This document shows positions 18,604 through 26,896 of a DNA stretch of 64,000 nt, one piece after another. Origin of the DNA: an uncultured Dorea sp. GTDB taxonomy: Bacteria; Bacillota; Clostridia; Lachnospirales; Lachnospiraceae. The position numbers and the translations under genes were made by a program. A model generated the notes under the pieces. That model was not told where the DNA came from. It ran no database searches and was given only the letters and a program-made list of their open reading frames with translations. The DNA is taken from positions 69,405 to 133,404 of the forward strand of contig CAJTVY010000004.1 in the NCBI GenBank assembly GCA_910579925.1, in the 5' to 3' direction. Positions within the stretch are counted from its first letter, which is position 1. Each line of letters begins with the position of its first letter.

Positions 18604-18627
18604 AGGGCTGTCATCTGACAGCCCTTT
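18604..18627. terminator. Hairpin between convergent icd and chemoreceptor genes
   Basis: Perfect 10-bp stem AGGGCTGTCA/TGACAGCCCT with a TC loop. The T-tract is short, so efficiency is uncertain; it probably serves icd. Confidence 0.6.
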
Positions 18628-18647
18628 ATCGAATCATTATAAGTTTT

Positions 18648-20234
18648 TTATAGATCTGCAAATACTTCCATCTGTTTCTTAAGATCCTCCACGATCTCTC
18701 TGTTCGTATCCATGCGCCCGGTAATATCAGCCATATCCCCTACCAGGCTCTGGGTACTGCCTGCAACTCCGGTAATCCCGGATGCTCCTTCATCAATCGC
18801 TTTCGTAATGCTTCCAATCGACTCGGCAATATCCGTCATGGAATGTCTTAGTCTGTCGGTTCTGCTGTTAAAGGCGTCAATCTTTTCTTTTACATAATCT
18901 GCATCTTCTTTGTACTGTCTGCCGGAACGAACAAATTCCTGGAATTCGGTCAGGATAGTTCCGCTCAGGTAATCTGCCAGATCTTTGGAATGGCCAGATA
19001 AGTTATATACGGCTTCCGTGACAATTTTATTCACCTCCTGGATTCGTTCGGCGGTCTCGCCGCAGGAGGCCGCCAGCCGTTTGATTTCACTGGCTACAAT
19101 TGCAAAACCTTTGCCGGCTTCTCCCGCCCGCATTGCCTCCACCGAAGCGTTTAGGGCGATAAGATTGGTCGTTGAAGAGATGGATACGATATCTCTGGTC
19201 AGGCTGTTTACCTGATCTACGCTCTTACTGTTTTCGATTGCCTGGCCCAGTACTGCGAGGATGTCAGCCGCTTTCTGCTGGATGTCAGCCGTGTTTGTCT
19301 GTGCAGTCGCTTCCATCTCGTTTGCCCGTATCTTCATTGCAGTGGAATATTCTGTGATCGCACTGCATTCCTCTGCCATGTCATGGACGTCTGTCTTGAT
19401 GTCCGATGCGCTGTGGTTGATATTTGCCGCATTATTCGCAACTTTCTGGATTGACATGGATAAGGAGTGGGCAAGAGAGGACAGTCCTTTGGCGCTTTCA
19501 CTGGAGGTACGGGTGTGTTTCAGAACCTCTCCAGTTACTTCGTCAAGCGTTGCTGAACTTGCCTGTAAGGTGGTCACCGTTCCCTTAATAGGCGTGATTA
19601 CATATTTCCGGATGATTCTGACGGCTGCGAGAACCAGCAGCAGGCAGACCACGACAGAAGCTGTGGCAATAATAATCGAAACGATATAGACCACAAACAG
19701 ATGCTTACGCGCCTGGGCGGTTCGTTCCTTGACGGCAGTATACAGATCATCGGCGGTGTTCTCCATGGCCGTTCCGTAACTTGCCACATCGCCGTTGGCA
19801 TATGCATATGCATCTTCTGTACGGCTGTCTGCGCTTGCGCATACGAGAAAGACCAGAGCGTGTTTGAAAGAGTCGTAGTTTTCCAGAAGCTGTGTATAAG
19901 CCGCATTCTCATCCTCTGTAATGTATTTTTTATATTCCGCCAGAAAAGCCTCAAGAGTCTTTTCCTCCTCTTTGATCTGCGCCACAATGGTAATCATTGT
20001 GTCATAGTCTGCCGCCACGATGTGGGACAGGGCGATTTCATGGATCTTTGTAATGGAATGGCGGATATCCTGGAGGATTTCAGAGCCGACCATATAGTTG
20101 TCTACAATTTTAGAGGCATTTGAATTGACTGTGTTAAGGCTGAAAACCGACAGGACATTCGAAACAAATGCCACGACTCCCAGTAAGATGATGGGGAGTA
20201 TCAGACGTTGTTGTATACGGAGTTTTTTCTTCAT
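18648..20234 (-). CDS. Methyl-accepting chemotaxis protein
   Basis: 528 residues. Transmembrane helices at about 10-32 and 177-205 enclose a periplasm-equivalent four-helix-type sensor domain. The cytoplasmic part (about 215-528) is a long coiled coil with the CheA/CheW-contact hairpin STTNLIALNASVEAMRAGEA followed by GKGFAIVASEIKRLA. HAMP is not clear. It is transcribed after, and 33 bases from, a sugar-type substrate-binding lipoprotein, suggesting that the loaded binding protein docks on this receptor. No che genes are in the window. Confidence 0.92.
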   Translation of the reverse strand: MKKKLRIQQRLILPIILLGVVAFVSNVLSVFSLNTVNSNASKIVDNYMVGSEILQDIRHSITKIHEIALSHIVAADYDTMITIVAQIKEEEKTLEAFLAEYKKYITEDENAAYTQLLENYDSFKHALVFLVCASADSRTEDAYAYANGDVASYGTAMENTADDLYTAVKERTAQARKHLFVVYIVSIIIATASVVVCLLLVLAAVRIIRKYVITPIKGTVTTLQASSATLDEVTGEVLKHTRTSSESAKGLSSLAHSLSMSIQKVANNAANINHSASDIKTDVHDMAEECSAITEYSTAMKIRANEMEATAQTNTADIQQKAADILAVLGQAIENSKSVDQVNSLTRDIVSISSTTNLIALNASVEAMRAGEAGKGFAIVASEIKRLAASCGETAERIQEVNKIVTEAVYNLSGHSKDLADYLSGTILTEFQEFVRSGRQYKEDADYVKEKIDAFNSRTDRLRHSMTDIAESIGSITKAIDEGASGITGVAGSTQSLVGDMADITGRMDTNREIVEDLKKQMEVFADL

Positions 20235-20267
20235 GTTTTTGTGACAAATCCTTTCGATATTTTATAT

Positions 20268-21500
20268 CTATCTGGCAGAAACGTTTTCTGCCATTTCGTC
20301 TAGTTGTTCCTGTATGTCCTGGCCGGAAGGGTTTCCTGCGGCCATACTTTCTGCAAATTTTGTGACCGGATCCCAGAATTTCCCTCCTACTCTTTGCAGA
20401 TGAGAAAACTCTGACTGTTCCAGGAGTGCGGCGATAGCCGGAAACTGCTGGATCTCATTGGAATCTGCGACCGCAATATTGGAAGGGCCCTGGCCGCGCA
20501 CTTCAAATCTGAGCTGCTGATTCTCTTCATTTGTAATCCATTCTGCAAGACGCACCGCCCATTCTGGATGTTCGGAGTAGGCGTTTACCCCGATCAGTTT
20601 GCAGCCGGAAAAGGAAGCCATCTGTACCTGGCTTCCGTTACAGGTGTAGGTGGGCAGTCTGGCGGCCCCGGTGTTCTCACCCCAGGCTTCCATAATCTCG
20701 ACTGCATTCCAGACGCCGCTGACACCTGCGGCAACAGACCCATTTTTTACTCCATCCAGGAACGCTTCGTCTGTACGGTTTGAAAATCCCGGACTTCCTG
20801 CAATACGAAGCATAGATTGAGCGACGTCGATGCCCCGGATTTCCCCTTCTGTCTTGTTCCAGGTGCAGTAATTGGTGATTCCGTCATCATTCAGCCCCAC
20901 TTCCAGCCCTGTATTTCCAAAAAAAGAATATACATACCATGCAGAAGACCAGTCCATGGAAAACAGTCTGTTACCTGCTGCTGCGGCCTGTAATATTCCG
21001 TCCAGAGTCTTTGCCTGTTCATCTGAAATGTACTGTTTGTTATAGTATAGGAAGTATCCGTTGTCTGCGGTCAGCGGATAGGCGTACAGGGTGTCGTTTA
21101 CCGAAGCTGCCTCCACGGTTCCGGGAAGATTTCGGGCTTTGATTTCTTCTGCATCTTCAATGGGATCTAAGGCCCCGGCAGCAGCCAGCGCATGTAACTG
21201 ATCGTCTGCAAATGTAAATACGTCTGCGCCTTCTTCCAGTCCCCCGATCAGAGCGTCTTTACATTGGGATTCTCCCTGCACTTCAAAGGTTATCTGGAAA
21301 TCTGCCTCAGATCGGTATTCTGTCTTAAAACTCTGGATGATCTGGTTCATCAGTTCCGTGTCCTCCTCGGATCCCCAGACGACCAGTTCTACCTTGGGGA
21401 TCTGCTGAGTTTTGGAGTCTGTGTCTTTGTCTGAACGGCATCCTGCGAGTGATATGGTACAAAGGATGCCCAGAAAAAATCTGTAAATTTTTTTCTTCAT
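20268..21500 (-). CDS. Extracellular solute-binding lipoprotein (sugar/family 1 type)
   Basis: 410 residues. A lipoprotein signal peptide ends in the lipobox LAGC (Cys about 21). The mature part resembles maltose/oligosaccharide-binding proteins: VELVVWGSEEDTELMNQIIQSF, ADVFTFADDQLHALAAAGALDPI, and a late AVRLAEWITNEENQQLRF helix. No ABC permease or ATPase gene accompanies it; the next gene on the same strand is a chemoreceptor. It may therefore act as a sensor subunit, or supply a transporter encoded elsewhere. Ligand unknown. Confidence 0.88.
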   Translation of the reverse strand: MKKKIYRFFLGILCTISLAGCRSDKDTDSKTQQIPKVELVVWGSEEDTELMNQIIQSFKTEYRSEADFQITFEVQGESQCKDALIGGLEEGADVFTFADDQLHALAAAGALDPIEDAEEIKARNLPGTVEAASVNDTLYAYPLTADNGYFLYYNKQYISDEQAKTLDGILQAAAAGNRLFSMDWSSAWYVYSFFGNTGLEVGLNDDGITNYCTWNKTEGEIRGIDVAQSMLRIAGSPGFSNRTDEAFLDGVKNGSVAAGVSGVWNAVEIMEAWGENTGAARLPTYTCNGSQVQMASFSGCKLIGVNAYSEHPEWAVRLAEWITNEENQQLRFEVRGQGPSNIAVADSNEIQQFPAIAALLEQSEFSHLQRVGGKFWDPVTKFAESMAAGNPSGQDIQEQLDEMAENVSAR

Positions 21501-21648
21501 ATGTATTTCCGCCCTTTATATCATTTTTCTATGGATAATTATAACATCGACATGGATTTCATGCAATATATGAGATGATACCAGGGGCCAAGAGTTCCAT
21601 CTGCTTTCCATTCATTCCCAATCAGAATCAATTTTATCTGTGAAAACC

Positions 21649-21675
21649 ATACCATTTTTTTATAGATAATGGTAT
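21649..21675. promoter_or_regulatory. Inverted repeat in the divergent regulatory region
   Basis: ATACCATT (21649-21656) and AATGGTAT (21668-21675) form an 8-bp inverted repeat with 11-base spacing. The right arm overlaps a TATAAT (21673-21678) reading toward the flavoprotein gene. It is a possible operator in the 270-base region between that gene and the divergent binding-protein gene. Confidence 0.4.
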
Positions 21676-21770
21676 AATAAAAATATTCTGATGTCTATGT
21701 TGCCAGCTGTATTCTGAATGACTGGCCTACATTGAATAGATGGAAAGAAGAGAAGGGAGAACTAGGCAAG

Positions 21771-22502
21771 ATGAAAATACTGATGATTAACGGCACGATG
21801 CGGTATGGCTCAAGCTATCACATTGGTAAGATGGTGATTGAGAAGATTGTGAAGGAAGAGGATCAGGTCATTGAGTTATTTCTTCCAAAAGATATGCCGG
21901 AATACTGCCGGGGGTGTGCGACCTGCTTTTTGGAGAGTGAGAAGAAGTGTCCCGATTATCTGATGTATATGAAACGGGTAACCCGGATGATTGACGAGGC
22001 GGATCTTCTCGTGTTTACGTCGCCGGTTCATGTGCTTCATGTGACGGGGGCTCTTAAGGTTCTGCTGGATCATTACGGATATCGTTTTATGGTGCACCGG
22101 CCTGAGGAGCGTATGTTCAGTAAGCAGGCGGTGTGTGTGACTACCGGAGCAGGAGGCGGCATGAAGTCCACGCTTAGGGATATGAAGAGCAGTCTTTTTT
22201 TCTGGGGAGTGGCAAGGATCTATACATATGGGATTGCCGTGAGTGCGATACGCTGGGAGGATGTCGGGATGCCGATTAAGGAGAAGATCGTGAATGACGT
22301 GGATCAGCTTGCGCTGAAGCTGACAAGGGATACGGCTTCTGTGACTCCTGGATGGAAGACGAAGGTTTTGTTCTATATTATGAGACATATGCAGCAGAAC
22401 GGGAAGAATCTTGTGGACGTGGCCTACTGGAAGGAGAAGGGATGGCTTGGGAAAGCTCGCCCGTGGAAGAAGGCGGGGCAGGAGAAAGAGCATAATATAT
22501 GA
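21771..22502 (+). CDS. Flavodoxin-like iron-sulfur flavoprotein (Isf/NADPH-dependent FMN reductase family)
   Basis: 243 residues. The N-terminus MKILMINGTMRYGSSYHIGKM is the FMN phosphate loop of the FMN reductase fold. Cysteines spaced C-x2-C-x2-C-x7-C (residues about 46-60) match the compact motif of archaeal/clostridial iron-sulfur flavoproteins (Isf), which hold a 4Fe-4S cluster. The flavin-stacking region is FTSPVHVLHVTGALKVLLDHYGYR. About 65 extra C-terminal residues are basic and not recognised. ATG 21771 is preferred over an upstream in-frame TTG (21732) because AAGGGAG precedes it. Electron carrier or reductase; partner unknown. Confidence 0.8.
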   Translation: MKILMINGTMRYGSSYHIGKMVIEKIVKEEDQVIELFLPKDMPEYCRGCATCFLESEKKCPDYLMYMKRVTRMIDEADLLVFTSPVHVLHVTGALKVLLDHYGYRFMVHRPEERMFSKQAVCVTTGAGGGMKSTLRDMKSSLFFWGVARIYTYGIAVSAIRWEDVGMPIKEKIVNDVDQLALKLTRDTASVTPGWKTKVLFYIMRHMQQNGKNLVDVAYWKEKGWLGKARPWKKAGQEKEHNI

Positions 22503-22520
22503 TTGTACAGGACATTTTTA

Positions 22521-22553
22521 GGGACGTAGTAAAATTCAATTTTACTACGTCCC
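22521..22553. terminator. Perfect 16-bp inverted repeat, bidirectional terminator or dispersed repeat
   Basis: Arms GGGACGTAGTAAAATT and its reverse complement are separated by one base. It lies between convergent genes, and the ABC-F stop codon (22545-22547) is inside the right arm. T-rich tracts flank the left side on the minus strand reading. Confidence 0.65.
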
Positions 22554-24461
22554 TAATTCTTCCCAACGCTCATATAATTCTTCTAATTCCTCTGCGATCG
22601 CAGCCTTCTCGTTCGCCAGTTCCTGACATCTGGCGGAATTGGTGAACACATCCTTTTGCATCATGAGTCCGTCAATCTCCATATCTCGTTCTTCCAGGCT
22701 TGTGATACGTTCCTCTGTTTTTTGCAGATCGTTCTTGCGTTTGCGCTCTCTGGCCTGCGCCTCTTTCTGTTCCTGCCAGCTTAGTTTCGCTTCCGACACA
22801 TTCTTTCCCGCCGAGGCGAAAGCCGTTTCTTTGGCTTTGGCGTATACCGCGGTCAGTTCGTCTCGTTTTTCCAGATAATAGTCATAATTTCCGATATAAT
22901 TCACAAAAGTATGGTTTACCAGATCCAGAATCCGTGTGGCTGTCTGGTTGATAAAATACCGGTCATGAGAGACGTAGAGAAGCGTTCCGGTATAATCATT
23001 CAGGGCCTTCTCCAGAATCTCCTTAGAAGTGATATCCAGGTGGTTGGTAGGCTCGTCCAGGATTAGAAAATTCGCCCTTGAGAGCATAAGTTTCGCAAGA
23101 GAGACACGCCCCCGCTCGCCGCCGCTTAAGTCGCCGATGCGTTTAAACACATCGTCTCCGGTGAATAGAAACGCTGCCAGCATGTTGCGGATCTTTGTAT
23201 TGGTAAGTTCCGGGTAGTCGTCAGAGATCTCATCAAAAATGGTCTTCTCCATATGGAGTACATGGTGTTCCTGATCATAGTATCCGATCTCTACATTGGT
23301 TCCCAGAGTAAATGTTCCCGTGTCCGCAGGCAGTACCTGGTTAAGTATCTTAAGAAGAGTGGTCTTGCCAGTCCCGTTGTCTCCGATAATGGCGACATGC
23401 TCCCCGCGTTTTATCTCAAAGCTTACATCCGTAAAAAGTGTCTGGTTCGGAAAGGATTTGCCCAGTGATTCCACCGTAAGCACATCATTGCCGCTGATCC
23501 GGGAGGGCTCCAGAGTCAGATGGATTTCAGTATTCATCTCAATGGGTTTTTCAACCGGACGAATCTTTTCCAGCATCTTCTCGCGGCTTTCCGCACGTCT
23601 GATAGATTTCTCCCGGTTAAAGGAGCGCAGCTTCTCGATGACGGCCTCATGGTGCTTAATCTCCTGCTGCTGGTTTAAATATTCTTTGAGCTGTGCTTCT
23701 CGAAGCAGACGTTTCTTCTTGGCATAAGCGCTATAATTGCCCAGGTAGGTACTGAGTTTCCCCATCTCGATCTCCAGAATCTTCGTCACAACCCGATTAA
23801 GGAAATACCGGTCATGGGAGACGATGAGCACGGCTCCCGGGTAGTTGAGCAGATAGGTCTCAAGCCAGGCGATGGAATTCATGTCTAAATGGTTGGTAGG
23901 TTCGTCAAGAAGCAGGATATCAGGCTTCGTAAGAAGAAGCTTTCCCAGAGAAACCCGTGTCTTCTGTCCCCCGGAGAGGGCGGCCGCCGGCTTGGAGAAT
24001 TCTTCTTCGCAAAAGCCAAGCCCTTTTAAAACCCCTGTAATCTCACTTTCGTATGCATAGCCGTTTTCACGCTCGAATGCGCCGGTGAGACGGTGGTAGG
24101 TTTCCAGACGGGCGTTCAGAGCATCTCCTTCCAGATGCTTCAGTTCCTGTTCGATTTCCCGGATCTGCTGTTCCATGGCGATGATATCCGCCCTGGCCAG
24201 TTTTACTTCTTCATAAATGGTGCCGCCGCTTACCAGGTCCTGGTGCTGGGCCAGATAACCAAGGGTCTTTCCCTTTGTCAGAATAATATCCCCGCCGTCA
24301 GAAGAAAGTTCCCCTACAATCATCTTGAACAGCGTGGTCTTCCCCGCACCGTTTGGCCCTACCAGCGCCGCTTTTTCGTGGTCTTCTATATGAAAAGAAC
24401 CTTCGGAGAGGATGACGTTTTCCCCGAAGGATTTGCTGATTCCATGACATGCCAGTATCAT
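22545..24461 (-). CDS. ABC-F family ATPase (YdiF/Uup-like)
   Basis: 638 residues, two ABC domains on one chain and no membrane part, so a ribosome-acting ABC-F protein rather than a transporter. Domain 1: GPNGAGKTT (about 35), LSGGQKTRVSLGKLL, LLLDEPTNHLD. A charged linker (about 240-310, KEYLNQQQEIKHHEAVIEKL) is the P-site tRNA interaction motif region. Domain 2: GDNGTGKTTLLK, LSGGERGRVSLAKLM, LILDEPTNHLD. A C-terminal coiled coil (about 540-638) resembles YdiF/Uup. Antibiotic resistance cannot be inferred; housekeeping translation rescue is more likely. Confidence 0.93.
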   Translation of the reverse strand: MILACHGISKSFGENVILSEGSFHIEDHEKAALVGPNGAGKTTLFKMIVGELSSDGGDIILTKGKTLGYLAQHQDLVSGGTIYEEVKLARADIIAMEQQIREIEQELKHLEGDALNARLETYHRLTGAFERENGYAYESEITGVLKGLGFCEEEFSKPAAALSGGQKTRVSLGKLLLTKPDILLLDEPTNHLDMNSIAWLETYLLNYPGAVLIVSHDRYFLNRVVTKILEIEMGKLSTYLGNYSAYAKKKRLLREAQLKEYLNQQQEIKHHEAVIEKLRSFNREKSIRRAESREKMLEKIRPVEKPIEMNTEIHLTLEPSRISGNDVLTVESLGKSFPNQTLFTDVSFEIKRGEHVAIIGDNGTGKTTLLKILNQVLPADTGTFTLGTNVEIGYYDQEHHVLHMEKTIFDEISDDYPELTNTKIRNMLAAFLFTGDDVFKRIGDLSGGERGRVSLAKLMLSRANFLILDEPTNHLDITSKEILEKALNDYTGTLLYVSHDRYFINQTATRILDLVNHTFVNYIGNYDYYLEKRDELTAVYAKAKETAFASAGKNVSEAKLSWQEQKEAQARERKRKNDLQKTEERITSLEERDMEIDGLMMQKDVFTNSARCQELANEKAAIAEELEELYERWEELGT

Positions 24462-24486
24462 AATCTTCCTCCTTATATCCCTTTAC

Positions 24487-24514
24487 ATTATAACGAAAAT
24501 TGCAGAAAATACAA
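24487..24514 (-). promoter_or_regulatory. Predicted promoter of the ABC-F gene
   Basis: On the minus strand TTGTAT (24514-24509), 16-base spacer, TATAAT (24492-24487), followed by an AGGAGG-type site before the ATG. Confidence 0.55.
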
Positions 24515-24522
24515 CTAAAAGT

Positions 24523-24551
24523 TTGACTTTAATCTATCCATTCTATATAAT
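24523..24551 (+). promoter_or_regulatory. Sigma-A promoter of rex
   Basis: TTGACT (24523-24528), exact 17-base spacer, TATAAT (24546-24551). The transcript would start near 24558, leaving a leader of about 30 bases before the preferred TTG start. Confidence 0.8.
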
Positions 24552-24586
24552 TAAATATCAGAAAGGAAATGGAAGGTGAGTTTAAA

Positions 24587-25231
24587 TTGGAAGAAAGAGA
24601 AATTTCCCAGGCAGTCATACGAAGGTTGCCCAGGTATTACAGATATCTTGGTGAATTATTGGAACACGGGGTAGAGCGGATCTCGTCCAATGACCTGAGC
24701 AGACGGATGAAGGTGACTGCGTCTCAGATTCGTCAGGATCTTAACAATTTTGGCGGATTCGGGCAGCAGGGATATGGATATAATGTAAAGTATCTATATA
24801 CGGAGATCGGTAAGATTCTGGGGTTAGAAGAAGATCACCGTATGATCATCATCGGGGCGGGAAATCTTGGACAGGCGCTGGCGAATTATGCGGCTTTTGA
24901 AAAACGGGGATTTATTCTGAAAGGGATTTTCGACGTGAATCCCAGGCTTGCGGGTATGACGATCCGGGGGGTTCCTGTGCGGATGATGGAGGAACTTGGC
25001 GAGTTTGTGAAGGATAATGACGTAGAGATTGCGGCTCTTACCATTCCTAAGGACAAAGCGGTGGAAGTGGCAGATCTCCTGGTGGCTAACGGGGTAAGGG
25101 CAATCTGGAATTTTGCTCATACGGATCTGAATCTGCCGGAGGAGATCATTGTAGAGAATGTGCATCTGTCGGAGAGTCTGATGCAGCTTTCCTATAAGAT
25201 CAGCCGGTTCAATGAGGAACATCAAAAATAA
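24587..25231 (+). CDS. rex: Redox-sensing transcriptional repressor Rex
   Basis: 214 residues from the preferred TTG start, which stands 6 bases after AAGGTGAG; an ATG at 24569 has its ribosome site only one base away and adds 6 residues. The winged helix (about 1-80) has AVIRRLPRYYRYLGELLEHG and VTASQIRQDLNNFGGFGQQGYGY. The Rossmann NAD(H) domain shows MIIIGAGNLGQALANY and the typical ALTIPKDKAVEVADLLV. Rex senses the NADH/NAD+ ratio and represses fermentation genes in Gram-positive anaerobes. The next gene repairs damaged NAD(P)H, a thematically fitting neighbour. Confidence 0.96.
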   Translation: MEEREISQAVIRRLPRYYRYLGELLEHGVERISSNDLSRRMKVTASQIRQDLNNFGGFGQQGYGYNVKYLYTEIGKILGLEEDHRMIIIGAGNLGQALANYAAFEKRGFILKGIFDVNPRLAGMTIRGVPVRMMEELGEFVKDNDVEIAALTIPKDKAVEVADLLVANGVRAIWNFAHTDLNLPEEIIVENVHLSESLMQLSYKISRFNEEHQK

Positions 25232-25303
25232 TAAAAGGGAAGACGTGGAACGGTATGTATGTACAAAAGTTACACGTCTTTTGCTGGTTTAAGGAGGAAA
25301 TAT

Positions 25304-26863
25304 ATGCGATATCTGGCAGACAGCTCTCAGATGAAGAGAGCAGATCAATATACCATACAGGAGGCAGGGATCCCTTCGCTGGAACTGATGGAGAGGGCGG
25401 CTGCCTCCTGCGTAAAAGTGATGGAGGAAGAAGAACTTGATCTTTCAAAGCCTTGTGTGGTCTGTGGCTCTGGTAATAACGGCGGCGACGGGTTCGCCAT
25501 CGCCAGGCTGCTTTTTGAGGCAGGGTATGTCCCCAGAGTCTGGTTCGTAGGAAATGCCGGCCGTTGTACCGAAGAGACGGAACAACAGATGAAGCGGTTT
25601 CTGGAAATCGGCGGCGAGATATGCAACGAATACAGGGATGATGAATATAGTATCATCATAGATGCTGTTTTTGGCGTAGGACTTGGCCGGAAGGTCGAGG
25701 GAAGATATCTGGCTGCGCTTAAACAGATGAATGAAGCATCGGGAACGAAATTTGCCGTTGATCTTCCATCGGGTATTTCTGCGGATACGGGCAGTGTGCT
25801 GGGGATTGCATTCAAGGCGGATATAACTGTGACCTTTCAGCTGGAAAAACTGGGGCTTGTATTGTATCCGGGGCATGAGTATGCGGGTAAGACCTGTGTG
25901 GCGGACATTGGGATTCATACAAAGGAACTGTCAGAGGAACCGAAGCGTATGTATGTCTGTGATAAAGGAGATTTCCGAAAAATGCTTCCTGTACGCAGGC
26001 CAGATTCCAATAAAGGGACTTATGGAAAACTGCTGGTGATCGCGGGAAGTAAGGGAATGTCCGGCGCTGCATTTCTTAATGGGAAGGCGGCGTATCTGTC
26101 CGGCGCTGGTCTGGTTCGGATCTATACGCCCGAGGAGAACAGGGTGATTCTGCAGCAGCAGCTTCCTGAAGCAATCATTACCACTTATACGGATTATCGG
26201 GAAGAGGAACTGGAGGCTCTTCTTTCCTGGGCGGATGCAGTCTGTATCGGGTCGGGAATCGGAACCGGCGAGGTAGCCGGCAGACTTTTAAAGACTACGC
26301 TTGAGAGGGCGGCCGTTCCCTGCCTGGTGGATGCAGACGGTCTTAATATCCTGGCGGAATTTGCCGTTGACTTAAATCTGCCGGGGAGCGGCGCCAGGTT
26401 ATCGGGCGGTCATTTTAAAATGGAAGGAAGTTTACCGGATCAGAAAAGAGTGAGGCAGCTTGTACTGACGCCTCATATGAAGGAAATGTCACGACTGCTT
26501 CATGGAAGCGTGAAAGAACTGAAAGAGGACCGTGTGAATCTTTTGAAGGATTATGCTGACAGCAGAAACCTGACCTGTGTCCTCAAGGATTCACGTACCA
26601 TGGTTGCATCCCGCGGTGAGGGAACCTATGTTAATCAGTCCGGTAATGCGTCCATGGCGAAGGCCGGTTCGGGAGACGTTCTGGCAGGCATCATATCCGG
26701 GCTTCTGGCCCAGGGCATGAAAGGCCATACTGCGGCCGTACTTGGCACATATCTTCATGGCCGCGCAGGCGATTATGCAAAGGGAGCGAAAGGAAGTTAT
26801 AGCGTTATGGCCCAGGATCTGTTATTATATCTGAGTGAGGCATTTAAGGAATCAGAATTCTAA
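25304..26863 (+). CDS. nnr: Bifunctional NAD(P)H-hydrate epimerase / ADP-dependent dehydratase
   Basis: 519 residues, a fusion of two repair enzymes. The N-terminal YjeF_N epimerase domain (about 1-215) has CGSGNNGGDGFAIARLL, IIIDAVFGVGLGRKVEG and VDLPSGISADTGSV. The C-terminal ribokinase-like dehydratase (about 230-510) has GTYGKLLVIAGSKGMSGAA and the catalytic NASMAKAGSGDVLAGIISGL. Together they restore NADHX/NADPHX to working cofactors. ATG 25304 follows AAGGAGG. It sits between rex and alr, as in many Clostridia. Confidence 0.96.
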   Translation: MRYLADSSQMKRADQYTIQEAGIPSLELMERAAASCVKVMEEEELDLSKPCVVCGSGNNGGDGFAIARLLFEAGYVPRVWFVGNAGRCTEETEQQMKRFLEIGGEICNEYRDDEYSIIIDAVFGVGLGRKVEGRYLAALKQMNEASGTKFAVDLPSGISADTGSVLGIAFKADITVTFQLEKLGLVLYPGHEYAGKTCVADIGIHTKELSEEPKRMYVCDKGDFRKMLPVRRPDSNKGTYGKLLVIAGSKGMSGAAFLNGKAAYLSGAGLVRIYTPEENRVILQQQLPEAIITTYTDYREEELEALLSWADAVCIGSGIGTGEVAGRLLKTTLERAAVPCLVDADGLNILAEFAVDLNLPGSGARLSGGHFKMEGSLPDQKRVRQLVLTPHMKEMSRLLHGSVKELKEDRVNLLKDYADSRNLTCVLKDSRTMVASRGEGTYVNQSGNASMAKAGSGDVLAGIISGLLAQGMKGHTAAVLGTYLHGRAGDYAKGAKGSYSVMAQDLLLYLSEAFKESEF

Positions 26864-26896
26864 GAAAGCATTAGTTTAGGAAACTGGAGGCAGAAG

